From Chromatiales bacterium (GTDB lineage Bacteria > Pseudomonadota > Gammaproteobacteria > CAMYNG01), in contig JALSIK010000197.1 of the NCBI GenBank assembly GCA_026990045.1, positions 1 through 19,352 on the forward strand: 19,352 nucleotides of DNA, written 5' to 3'. A program made the translations under genes and the position numbers. Shown here one piece after another: positions 1 to 8,153 of the stretch (within the stretch, counting starts at the first letter, position 1; each line of letters opens with the position of its first letter). The notes below the pieces were generated by a model. It was not told the DNA's origin. It did not search any database and saw only the letters and a list, made by a program, of their open reading frames with translations.

Positions 1-486
1 TGGTGGCCCAGGTGGAGACCGACAAGGCCATCATGGACGTGGAGGTGTTCCGCGAGGGCTACCTGTCGGGCCCCCTGGCGCCGGTGGACGCGGTGGTGCC
101 CGTGGGCGAGCCCATCGGTTACCTGGTGGCCAGTGCCGACGAGGTGCGCGAGGACGGCGGGGCACCGCCGGCCGCCGCGCCGCAGCCGGCCGCCGCCGCG
201 GAGCCGTCCGCACCGGCGGCCGCCGAACCCGCAGCCCCGGCGGCCGGAGAGGAGGCCCCGGCCGAGGACGCCCATCCCATCAAGATGCCCAAGCTCTCGG
301 ACACCATGACCGAGGGCGTGGTGGTGAGCTGGGAGAAGCAGCCCGGCGACAAGGTGGAGCGCGGCGACGTGGTGGCCCAGGTGGAGACCGACAAGGCCAT
401 CATGGACGTGGAGGTGTTCCGCGAGGGCTACCTGTCGGGCCCCCTGGCCGAGGTGGACTCGGTGGTGCCCGTGGGCGAGCCCATCG
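1..486 (+). repeat. Duplicated lipoyl-domain coding sequence (copies 1-117 and 370-486)
   Basis: Bases 1-117 and 370-486 align without gaps at an offset of 369 with four mismatches (at 80, 81, 82 and 90 of the first copy), and the first 79 bases are identical. The first copy is cut by the window edge and probably extends upstream. It encodes the core of each lipoyl domain around the modified lysine. Confidence 0.95.
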
Positions 487-2960
487 CCTGGCTGGTGCCG
501 GACCCGGACCGGGTCAAGGACGTGCGCCGCACGCGCGCCGCCGCCGCGCCGCCGCCGCCGGAGGCGCCCAGGGCGAAACCCGAGCCGCCGGGCACGGCCA
601 AGCCCAAGACCCGCATCCCGGCCCAGCCGCCCGGGGCGACCCCAGCGCCGCGCCCGCGCGCGGCCCGGGCCACGCCCTACGCGCGCCAGCTGGCCGGGGC
701 CCACGGCATCGACCTCAACAGCATCACCGGCACCGGACCGGGCGGCGTCATCGTCGCCGCCGACGTGCTCAACGCCGAGACCCAGAAGACCGCGGTGCGC
801 CGCATCTACCAGGTGCCGGGCGAGGGCCGCCCCATGGACGCCATGGAGAAGGCGGTGGCCCACAGCATGGAGTATTCCCTCTCCATGCCCCTGTTCCGGG
901 TCACGGTGAACATCGATCCCGACGCCCTGAAGAAGATCTCCAAGAGCCACGGCTTCTCCCTCACCGTGACCCTGGCCAAGGCCGCCGCCCTGGCCATCCG
1001 CGACTTCCCCAAGGTCAACGCCGTCTACCAGCACGAAGACCGCATCGTCGAGCGCGAGCAGGTGGACATCGGCCTGGCGGTGGAGACCGAGGGCATGGGC
1101 CTGGTGGTGCCGGTGCTGCGCGACGTGGTCAACCGCGACCTGGCCGACCTCAACGCCGACTGGCGCGACCTGGTGGCGCGGGCCCGCATCCGCCGGCTCA
1201 AGCCCGACGAGTATTCCAACCCCACCTTCACCATCTCCAACATGGGCATGCTGGGGGTGGCGCTGTTCGACGCCATTCCCTCGCCGGGGACCTCGGCCAT
1301 CTTCGCCATCGCCAGCCAGGGCCCGCAGGGGATGCCGGTGACCATCACCGCCGACCACCGCATCATCAACGGCGCCGACGCCGCCAAGTTCCTCAACCGC
1401 TTCCGCGAGCTGGTGGAGAACCCGGCCTGGGTGGAAGGCGCGGCCGCCCCGGCCGCGGCGCCGGCGCCCTCCGGCTTCACCCTGCCCGCGGGCGAGTGGG
1501 ACTACGACGTGGTGGTCATCGGCGGCGGCCCCGGCGGCGAGGACTGCGCCCGCGACCTGGCCCAGCACGGGCTGAAGGTGGCCATGATCAACGACGCCCC
1601 GTTCCCGGGCGGCGAGTGCCTGTGGCGCGGCTGCATCCCGTCCAAGGCCTGGCGCGCGGCGGCCGACCGCATCCGCGACCGGGCCACCGATGCCCACCTC
1701 GGCATCAAGAGCGGCAAGCCGGCGCTGGAGTGGAAGAAGCTGGAGCAGACCCGGCGCCAGGTGCTGGAGACCCGCGGCCAGATGGCGCTCAACACCGACA
1801 AGGGCGTGCGCATCGACGTCATCCAGGGCTTCGCCCGCTTCGAGGACGACCACCACGTGTTCGTGGACACCTCGGGCAACACCAGGGACCCCCACGTGCG
1901 GGCGCGGCCCGGCACCGGCGGCCAGGGGCGGCGCATCTCGTTCGCCTGCGCAGTGATTGCCACCGGCGCGCCGCCCTTCGTGCCGCCCATCCCCGGCGCC
2001 CGCGAGGGCCTGGAGACCGGGGGCGTGCTCACCTCCGACACCGTGTGGGGACTCGAGGACCGGCCCAGGCGCCTGGGGGTCATCGGCGGCGGCGCCATCG
2101 GCGTGGAGATGGCCCAGATCTTCCAGGACTTCGGCACCCGGGTGCTGCTGCTGGAGGGACGCGAGCGCATCCTCGCCGAGGTGGAGCCGGAGGTGGCGGC
2201 GCAGCTCACCGCGGTGCTCAACGACGACCCGCGCCTGGCCATCGAGACCGGGGTCCAGGTCAAGTCCATCAAGGGCGGGCCCGGGGCCATGAAGGTGAGC
2301 TACACCGATGCCCAGGGCAAGGCCCGCAGCTTCACCTGCGACTACGTGCTCATGGCCACCGGCAAGCGGCCGGTGCTGGAGCCGCTCGCGCTCGACAAGG
2401 CCGGGGTGGCGGTGGACAACGGCGTGATCAAGGCCGACGCGCGCTGCCGCACCTCGGTGCCGCACATCTTCGCCGTGGGCGACGTCATCGGCGGTTACAT
2501 GCTGGCCCACACCGCGGCCCAGCAGGGCCGGGTGGCGGCGGCGGTCATCGCCGGCGAGGACATGGCCTACGACGAGACCAAGGACTGCGGCGTGATCTTC
2601 ACCCGGCCCGAGGCCGCCTTCGCGGGCCTGTCGCTGGAGCAGGCCAAGGCCCGCGGCATCGACGCGGTGGAGGTCAAGGTGCCCATGAACATCGACGCCA
2701 AGGCCATGATCAACGACGAGCGCCACGGCCTCATCAAGCTGGTGGCGGACAAGGACTCGCACCGCATCGTGGGCGTGCACTTCCTGGCCGACCACGCCGA
2801 CACCCTCATCGGCGAGGGCGTGATGATGGTGAGCGCGGGGCTGACCCTGGAGCAGGTGGCCCACGCCATCCACCCGCACCCCACCCAGACCGAGCTGTTC
2901 GGCGACCTGGCCCGGCGCCTGCTCTCGCGCCTGCGCCGCAGCGCCCGCAAGCGGCGCTGA
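3..2960 (+). CDS. E2-E3 fusion: dihydrolipoamide acetyltransferase / dihydrolipoamide dehydrogenase (5' partial)
   Basis: One uninterrupted frame (985 codons visible) joins two subunits of a 2-oxoacid dehydrogenase complex, most likely pyruvate dehydrogenase. The window starts inside the first lipoyl domain, so the true start lies upstream. Order seen: lipoyl domain 1 (lipoyl Lys8 in ETDKAIM), Ala/Pro linker (about 45-90), lipoyl domain 2 (91-168, Lys131), second Ala/Pro linker, E3-binding domain (222-256), acyltransferase domain (about 270-475, His452 in DHRIING), a short linker, then a complete flavoprotein E3 from about 498. The E3 shows an FAD GGGPGG motif (507-512), redox disulfide Cys539/Cys544 in CLWRGCIPSK, an NAD-binding GGGAIG, and the catalytic HPHPTQTE (His959, Glu964). 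Known: E2 transfers acetyl groups to CoA and E3 reoxidises lipoamide. Inferred: the fusion supplies both on one chain. The usual HxxxDG motif has Asn456 instead of Asp. The gene for E1 should lie upstream. Confidence 0.93.
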   Translation: MAQVETDKAIMDVEVFREGYLSGPLAPVDAVVPVGEPIGYLVASADEVREDGGAPPAAAPQPAAAAEPSAPAAAEPAAPAAGEEAPAEDAHPIKMPKLSDTMTEGVVVSWEKQPGDKVERGDVVAQVETDKAIMDVEVFREGYLSGPLAEVDSVVPVGEPIAWLVPDPDRVKDVRRTRAAAAPPPPEAPRAKPEPPGTAKPKTRIPAQPPGATPAPRPRAARATPYARQLAGAHGIDLNSITGTGPGGVIVAADVLNAETQKTAVRRIYQVPGEGRPMDAMEKAVAHSMEYSLSMPLFRVTVNIDPDALKKISKSHGFSLTVTLAKAAALAIRDFPKVNAVYQHEDRIVEREQVDIGLAVETEGMGLVVPVLRDVVNRDLADLNADWRDLVARARIRRLKPDEYSNPTFTISNMGMLGVALFDAIPSPGTSAIFAIASQGPQGMPVTITADHRIINGADAAKFLNRFRELVENPAWVEGAAAPAAAPAPSGFTLPAGEWDYDVVVIGGGPGGEDCARDLAQHGLKVAMINDAPFPGGECLWRGCIPSKAWRAAADRIRDRATDAHLGIKSGKPALEWKKLEQTRRQVLETRGQMALNTDKGVRIDVIQGFARFEDDHHVFVDTSGNTRDPHVRARPGTGGQGRRISFACAVIATGAPPFVPPIPGAREGLETGGVLTSDTVWGLEDRPRRLGVIGGGAIGVEMAQIFQDFGTRVLLLEGRERILAEVEPEVAAQLTAVLNDDPRLAIETGVQVKSIKGGPGAMKVSYTDAQGKARSFTCDYVLMATGKRPVLEPLALDKAGVAVDNGVIKADARCRTSVPHIFAVGDVIGGYMLAHTAAQQGRVAAAVIAGEDMAYDETKDCGVIFTRPEAAFAGLSLEQAKARGIDAVEVKVPMNIDAKAMINDERHGLIKLVADKDSHRIVGVHFLADHADTLIGEGVMMVSAGLTLEQVAHAIHPHPTQTELFGDLARRLLSRLRRSARKRR

Positions 2961-2996
2961 GGGCGCGGCCGGCTGGCGCGCCGTGCCGGTCCGGCG

Positions 2997-3002
2997 CACA
3001 AT
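2997..3002 (+). promoter_or_regulatory. Possible -10 box for argG
   Basis: CACAAT lies 35 nt before the argG start in the 77-nt gap after the E2-E3 gene. The element 17 nt upstream (TGGCGC) is a poor -35, so this is weak. argG could equally be read from upstream. Confidence 0.25.
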
Positions 3003-3037
3003 GATCCGGAGTTTCCGCTTCAGGACGGGATGCATCC

Positions 3038-4255
<1,218 letters not shown>

Positions 4256-4293
4256 CAGGGTGTCGGGGTTCGGCCCGGCCGGGGATCGTGCGT

Positions 4294-4470
4294 GTGAGCC
4301 CACGCAAGGCGTTGCTGGAAAAGCTTTCGGACGATTGCTCGCTGGAAGACGTTCAATATCATCTCTACGTGGTCGAAAAGATCGGGAACGGGATTCGGCG
4401 TGGTGAAAGCGAGGGAACGCTGGACCAGGAGGGAGTGGAAAGGAAGCTCGGCGAATGGATCTCGAGGTAA
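4294..4470 (+). CDS. Small antitoxin-like protein of a type II toxin-antitoxin pair
   Basis: 58 codons starting with GTG (VSPRKALLEKLSDD...) and ending TAA; another in-frame GTG lies at 4288. I chose 4294 because a GGGG stretch lies about 9 nt before it. The protein is short, mostly helical and charged, with no membrane segment. I cannot name its family from sequence alone. Its role is inferred from context: its last 16 bases overlap the start of a RelE/ParE-like toxin fragment, the usual antitoxin-first layout. Base composition is visibly less GC-rich than argG or the mechanosensitive channel gene around it, which suggests horizontal acquisition. It appears to be a leftover antitoxin whose toxin is broken. 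Confidence 0.6.
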   Translation: MSPRKALLEKLSDDCSLEDVQYHLYVVEKIGNGIRRGESEGTLDQEGVERKLGEWISR

Positions 4471-4541
4471 GGTGGTCACCGGAGGCCCTTGAAGGTCACG
4501 AGGCCATCGCAGGCTGCATCGCCAGGGACTCGCAGTATTAT
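4455..4541 (+). pseudogene. Truncated RelE/ParE-family toxin
   Basis: From ATG 4455 the frame reads MDLEVRWSPEALEGHEAIA followed by GCIARDSQYY. This matches the conserved N-terminal helix pair of RelE/ParE toxins (xVxWSPEAxxxLxxIxxYIxxDSxxYA). After Tyr29 the homology stops and the frame runs into low-complexity, hairpin-rich sequence up to about 4769, giving a Pro/Gly/Arg-rich tail that is not protein-like. Family members are usually 90-100 residues, so roughly two thirds, including the C-terminal residues needed for toxicity, is missing. It overlaps the antitoxin-like gene by 16 nt. The loss is best explained by deletion or insertion at about 4542. The family assignment rests on only about 29 residues. 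Confidence 0.6.
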
Positions 4542-4561
4542 CCTGAATCATTGCATAAATT

Positions 4562-4598
4562 CCCTCCCCACGGGATGAAGGGGTCGGGGTGGGGAGGG
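4562..4598. repeat. Inverted repeat 1 (8-bp arms)
   Basis: CCCTCCCC at 4562-4569 pairs with GGGGAGGG at 4591-4598 across a 21-nt loop. It is the first of five palindromes in the gene-free stretch 4542-4984, just past the break in the toxin remnant. Confidence 0.6.
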
Positions 4599-4644
4599 TT
4601 GCACGAGCAGGAAAAAACCCGTGTTCCGATCCCCTCACCCTGTT

Positions 4645-4663
4645 CCTCTCCCGGAGGGAGAGG
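4645..4663. repeat. Inverted repeat 2 (8-bp stem, 3-nt loop)
   Basis: CCTCTCCC (4645-4652) pairs with GGGAGAGG (4656-4663) around GGA. The surrounding text, CCCCTCACCC before and AGGGGACCG after, resembles the dispersed CCCTCTCCCGGAGGGAGAGGG repeat seen in many proteobacterial intergenic regions (from memory, not checked). Confidence 0.75.
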
Positions 4664-4719
4664 GGACCGTCTTCATCGCCCACCGCGGGGGCCCGGCGCC
4701 GCGGCCGGTTTTACCGTCC

Positions 4720-4748
4720 CCCTCGCCCCCGCGTCGCGGGGGCGAGGG
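4720..4748. repeat. Inverted repeat 3 (13-bp stem, 3-nt loop)
   Basis: CCCTCGCCCCCGC at 4720-4732 pairs perfectly with GCGGGGGCGAGGG at 4736-4748. It is the strongest palindrome of the cluster. There is no T-run after it, so it is not a classical terminator in either direction. Confidence 0.8.
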
Positions 4749-4762
4749 TTTCGGTTGGCAGG

Positions 4763-4882
4763 CCGTTGAAAAACAGTCTGATAAGGCGCGGGCGGGGATG
4801 CCCCGCCCGCGGATCGTGCGTATCGACGCCTGGTCCGGCATAGCCGCACCCGGACCCGTACCGGGTCCGGCCCGTTGAAAAA
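4763..4882. repeat. Direct repeats of CCGTTGAAAAA flanking two hairpins
   Basis: The 11-mer CCGTTGAAAAA occurs at 4763-4773 and 4872-4882, 109 bp apart. Between them sit two hairpins: CGCGGGCGGGG (4787-4797) with its complement at 4801-4811, and CCGGACCCG (4850-4858) with its complement at 4862-4870. The unit looks like a small MITE- or REP-like element. No transposase is present and the element family is unknown to me. Confidence 0.55.
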
Positions 4883-4971
4883 GGCCGGGAGGGTCTTTGG
4901 GCGTGCCCCGGCCCCTTGTCCACCCGCGCACATTCCCGGCCGCCGGGCCCGGTTCCCGCTGCCTTCTGCGG

Positions 4972-4977
4972 TAACAT
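4972..4977 (+). promoter_or_regulatory. Possible -10 box immediately upstream of the MscS-type gene
   Basis: TAACAT ends 7 nt before the ATG at 4985, and no ribosome binding site is visible in between. If it is used, the transcript would be leaderless or nearly so. No good -35 was seen. Confidence 0.25.
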
Positions 4978-4984
4978 AACCCTC

Positions 4985-7330
4985 ATGCGTTCCGCCTTTC
5001 TTCCCGGTGTCCTGCGCCTTTCCTCGCTGCTGCTGGGCCTGCTCCTGGCCGCGCCGGCGGTGCCGGCGGCGGCCGACGAGGCCCCGCCGGGCCCCGACAT
5101 CAAGGCGCTGAAAAAGGAGCTCAAGGGCATCGAGCGCGACCTGCGCCGCCGCCGCTACGACGAGGCCCGGCTCAAGGACTGGCTGGCCCGTCTCACCGGG
5201 GTCAAGACCGCCGCCGTCGGCTGCGTGGAGGAGGTGAGCACGGCGCTGGCGGACCTGGAGAAGAGCATGGAGAGCCTGGGCGAGCCCGCCGCCGCCGAGC
5301 CGGCGGAGGTCAAGCGCAAGCGCGCGGCCCTGGCCCGGGACAAGGCGGCGCTGGAGAAGCGCCAGGCCTCCTGCCGGCTGCTGTCGCTGCAGGCCGAGGA
5401 GCTGCTGGCCAAGGTGGGCGAGCGGCACAAGGCCCTGCTGGCGCGGCGGCTGCTGGCCCGCGGGCCGCCCCTGTGGGCACTGGCCGGGGAGACCCTGCGC
5501 GAGCCGGTGATCTGGCGCGACACCGCGGTGCAACTGTGGCGGGAGCTGGGCGCCCTGTGGCGCATGCCCCTGGGTCGCCTGGTGGCACTGGGAGGCCTCC
5601 TGGCGCTGGCCGCGGGCCTCGGCCTGTGGCTGCGCCGGGGCCTGCAGCTGTGGCTGGCCCACCACCTGGCGGCGGCCACCCTGTCGGCGCGTTTCACCCG
5701 GGCGCTGATGGCGAGCCTGGCCCACTACGCGCCCCACCTGCTGTTCGCCACCGCGGCTGCGGGCTTTGCCCTGGCCACCACCGCGGGCGCGGACCCGGCG
5801 CCGCTGGGCAGCGTGGCCGCCTACGGCCTGCCATTCTATTTCCTGCTCCTGGCCGCCATCCACCTGTTCCTGCAGCCGCTGCCGCCGGCACGGCCCTTTG
5901 TGGAAGTGCCGGGCGGGGTGGCCGTTCCCCTGGCCCGGCGGCTCAAGGTGCTGGCCACGCTGCTGTACGTGGGCTACCTGCTGTTCGCCACCATCCTGGA
6001 GCGGCGCCTGCCGGAGACCGCCTTCCTTCTCGCCCGCGGGGTGTTCGCCGGCTTCTTCGTCGCCAACCTCATGTGGGCGGTGTGGCTGGTGGGCGGCTTT
6101 CCCCGTTTCGCCCGCGCGCTGTGGCGGCGCCTGGCCCTGCAGCTGCTGCTGGTCATGGTGCTGGTGGCGGAATGGTGGGGCTGGCGCAACCTGTCCGAGC
6201 GCATCCTCCTGGTGGTCATCGGCACCCTGGGGGCGGTGGGGCTGCTGGTCCTGGTCAACCGCATGTTCCAGGAGCTGTACCAGGGGCTGGAGCACGGCAC
6301 CGAGGACTGGCACCGGGCGGTGCGCCGGGCCCTGGGCCTCAAGGCGGGCGACCACTTCCCCGGCCTGCGTTCCCTGCGGCTGCTGACCCTGGCCGCCATC
6401 TGGGCCGGGTTCGCGTGGCTGCTGCTCAAGATCTGGGGCATCTCGGACCCGGTGCTGCAGGAGGCCTACCGCTACCTGGTGGAAGGCTTCACCGTGGGCT
6501 CGCTCACCATCGTGCCCTCCAGGCTGCTGCTGGGCGCGCTGGCCTTCACCCTGCTGCTGGCAGTGGCGGGGTGGTTCCGCACCCGGCTGGAGCGGCGCTG
6601 GCTGCCGCAGACCCGGCTCGATCACGGCGCCCGCGAGGCCATCGCCGCCATCACCGGCTACAGCGGCGTGGCCGTCGCCGCCCTGGTGGGGCTGGGCGTG
6701 GCCGGCTTCGAGTTCACCAACCTGGCCATCGTCGCCGGCGCCCTGTCGCTGGGCATCGGCTTCGGCCTGCAGAACGTGGTCAACAATTTCGTGTCCGGCC
6801 TGATCCTGCTGTTCGAGCGCCCCATCCGCACCGGCGACTGGATCTCGGTGGGCGACACCGAGGGCTACGTGCGCAAGATCCGCATCCGTTCCACCCAGAT
6901 CCAGACCTTCGACAAGGCCGATGTCATCGTGCCCAACAGCGATCTCATCTCGGGCCAGGTGACCAACTGGATGTTGCGCGATCCCCGCGGCCGGGTGCGG
7001 GTGCCGGTGGGCGTGGCCTACGGGTCCGACACCCAGCTCGTCAAGCGCCTGTTGTTGCAGGTGGCGCGCGAACACCCCGAGGTCATCACCGACGGCACCA
7101 TGCCCGAGCCGTGGGTGCTGTTCCGGGCCTTCGGCGACAGCGCCCTGGAGTTCGAGCTGCGGGCCTACATCCGCAACATCGACCGGCGCCTGATGGTGGT
7201 GAGCGATCTCAATTTCGCCATCGATGCCATATTCCGCGAGCACGGCATCGAGATCCCCTTCCCCCAGCGCGACCTCCACGTGCGTTCGTGGGACCCCGAC
7301 GCCCGCCCGCCGCGCGGGCCGGGCGCTTGA
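4985..7330 (+). CDS. Large MscS-family mechanosensitive ion channel
   Basis: 781 codons from ATG 4985, chosen because it gives a clean signal peptide (MRSAFLPGVLRLSSLLLGLLLAAPAVPAAA); an earlier in-frame GTG at 4916 would spoil it. After the signal come a charged coiled-coil periplasmic region (about 38-160), a series of hydrophobic helices (about 190-560), then the MscS core. The pore helix is NLAIVAGALSLGIGFGLQNVVNNF, followed by the conserved FERPIRTGDWISVG beta domain and VPNSDLISGQVTNWM. The C-terminal alpha/beta domain ends near GIEIPFPQRDLHV. Such channels open on membrane tension to release solutes during hypo-osmotic shock. The extended periplasmic N terminus resembles MscK/DUF3772-type members rather than small MscS; I cannot assign the subfamily firmly. 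No clear Shine-Dalgarno precedes the ATG. It is followed after 12 nt by the CbiM-like gene. Confidence 0.92.
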   Translation: MRSAFLPGVLRLSSLLLGLLLAAPAVPAAADEAPPGPDIKALKKELKGIERDLRRRRYDEARLKDWLARLTGVKTAAVGCVEEVSTALADLEKSMESLGEPAAAEPAEVKRKRAALARDKAALEKRQASCRLLSLQAEELLAKVGERHKALLARRLLARGPPLWALAGETLREPVIWRDTAVQLWRELGALWRMPLGRLVALGGLLALAAGLGLWLRRGLQLWLAHHLAAATLSARFTRALMASLAHYAPHLLFATAAAGFALATTAGADPAPLGSVAAYGLPFYFLLLAAIHLFLQPLPPARPFVEVPGGVAVPLARRLKVLATLLYVGYLLFATILERRLPETAFLLARGVFAGFFVANLMWAVWLVGGFPRFARALWRRLALQLLLVMVLVAEWWGWRNLSERILLVVIGTLGAVGLLVLVNRMFQELYQGLEHGTEDWHRAVRRALGLKAGDHFPGLRSLRLLTLAAIWAGFAWLLLKIWGISDPVLQEAYRYLVEGFTVGSLTIVPSRLLLGALAFTLLLAVAGWFRTRLERRWLPQTRLDHGAREAIAAITGYSGVAVAALVGLGVAGFEFTNLAIVAGALSLGIGFGLQNVVNNFVSGLILLFERPIRTGDWISVGDTEGYVRKIRIRSTQIQTFDKADVIVPNSDLISGQVTNWMLRDPRGRVRVPVGVAYGSDTQLVKRLLLQVAREHPEVITDGTMPEPWVLFRAFGDSALEFELRAYIRNIDRRLMVVSDLNFAIDAIFREHGIEIPFPQRDLHVRSWDPDARPPRGPGA

Positions 7331-7342
7331 GGCGGTGCGGCC

Positions 7343-8008
7343 GTGAACATTCCGCCGCAACTGCTGCCCGCGCCCTGGCTGTGGATCGCGGGGGTGCTCT
7401 ATCTCGGCGCCTGGGCCGTGGTGGTGCGCACCGCCCCCTGGCGGGTGCTGCTGGACAGCTCGCGCAGCCATGCCTTTCTCGGGGCCTGCGTGTTTCTCAT
7501 CGTGCTGTGGCACATCACGGCCATGCCGTTTCCCGGGCTCCAGTACCATTACCTGGGTGCCATGCTGCTCACCCTCATGTTCCGCTGGCAGCTCGCCTTC
7601 GTCGGGCTCAACCTGGCGCTGCTGGCCATGGCCGCCGCGGGAACCCTGGACTGGGCCGCGCTGCCCCTCAACGGGCTGGTCATGGGCCTGGCGCCGGCGT
7701 TGGCCGCCTGGGGGATCTTCCGCCTGGTGGAGCGGTACCTGCCGCACCACTTCTTCGTCTACATCTTCGCCAACGCCTTCTTCGGCGCCGGCTTCGCCCT
7801 CACCGCCACCGTGTTGATCGCCTTCGGCTTGCTGCTGGCGGCCGACGCCTACAGCCTCGGCCAGCTCACCCGGTCCTACCTCAGCTACCTGCCGCTGATG
7901 TTCTTCCCCGAGGCCTTCATCACCGGCATGCTCACCGCCCTGCTGGTGGTGTTCTACCCCCGCTGGGTGCTGACCTTCGACGACGCCCGGTATCTCCAGG
8001 GAAAATAG
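7343..8008 (+). CDS. CbiM-like energy-coupling-factor transporter permease (orphan)
   Basis: 221 codons from a GTG at 7343, 12 nt after the mechanosensitive channel gene, with a GAGGCGG site just upstream, so the two are probably co-transcribed. The protein is almost entirely hydrophobic, with six or seven predicted membrane helices. The segment HITAMPFPGLQYHYLGAML (57-75) matches the PxPGxxxHLLGA signature of CbiM, the substrate-binding component of cobalt/nickel ECF transporters. Classical CbiM starts MHIPDG, and the His2 amine/imidazole binds the metal; here the start is MNIPPQ, so His2 is replaced by Asn. No CbiN, CbiQ or CbiO gene is nearby. It may therefore transport or sense something other than nickel or cobalt, or work with a distant module. 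Family membership is fairly sure, substrate unknown. Confidence 0.75.
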   Translation: MNIPPQLLPAPWLWIAGVLYLGAWAVVVRTAPWRVLLDSSRSHAFLGACVFLIVLWHITAMPFPGLQYHYLGAMLLTLMFRWQLAFVGLNLALLAMAAAGTLDWAALPLNGLVMGLAPALAAWGIFRLVERYLPHHFFVYIFANAFFGAGFALTATVLIAFGLLLAADAYSLGQLTRSYLSYLPLMFFPEAFITGMLTALLVVFYPRWVLTFDDARYLQGK

Positions 8009-8059
8009 GCGGGCGAGAACGTGGTTCGCGGCGGGGCGCTGCTCCCGCCAGGAATACAG

Positions 8060-8084
8060 GGTGCGTTCGCCCCGCAAACGCACC
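8060..8084. terminator. Hairpin between convergent genes
   Basis: GGTGCGTT (8060-8067) and AACGCACC (8077-8084) form an 8-bp stem with a 9-nt loop in the 145-nt gap between the convergent CbiM-like and nnrS genes. There is no T-run on either side, so intrinsic termination is uncertain. Confidence 0.35.
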
Positions 8085-8153
8085 GGATGAACTCTGAGGA
8101 AAGGCGCGGCGGATCCGATTCGGTATACATGAGAAGTGGCAGGCCGGAGTGGT

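Noticed and set aside
2997..3002. Strong argG promoter
   Set aside because: Only a CACAAT -10 with no matching -35; kept as a low-confidence feature only.
1496..3004. 502-codon plus-strand frame within the E2-E3 gene
   Set aside because: Arg/Gly/Pro-rich low-complexity product in another frame of a well-conserved E3 domain.
4673..8083. Very long open frame on the minus strand opposite the mechanosensitive channel gene
   Set aside because: Gln/Gly/His/Pro-rich translation with no domains; it is the antisense shadow of a high-GC gene with a clear MscS product.
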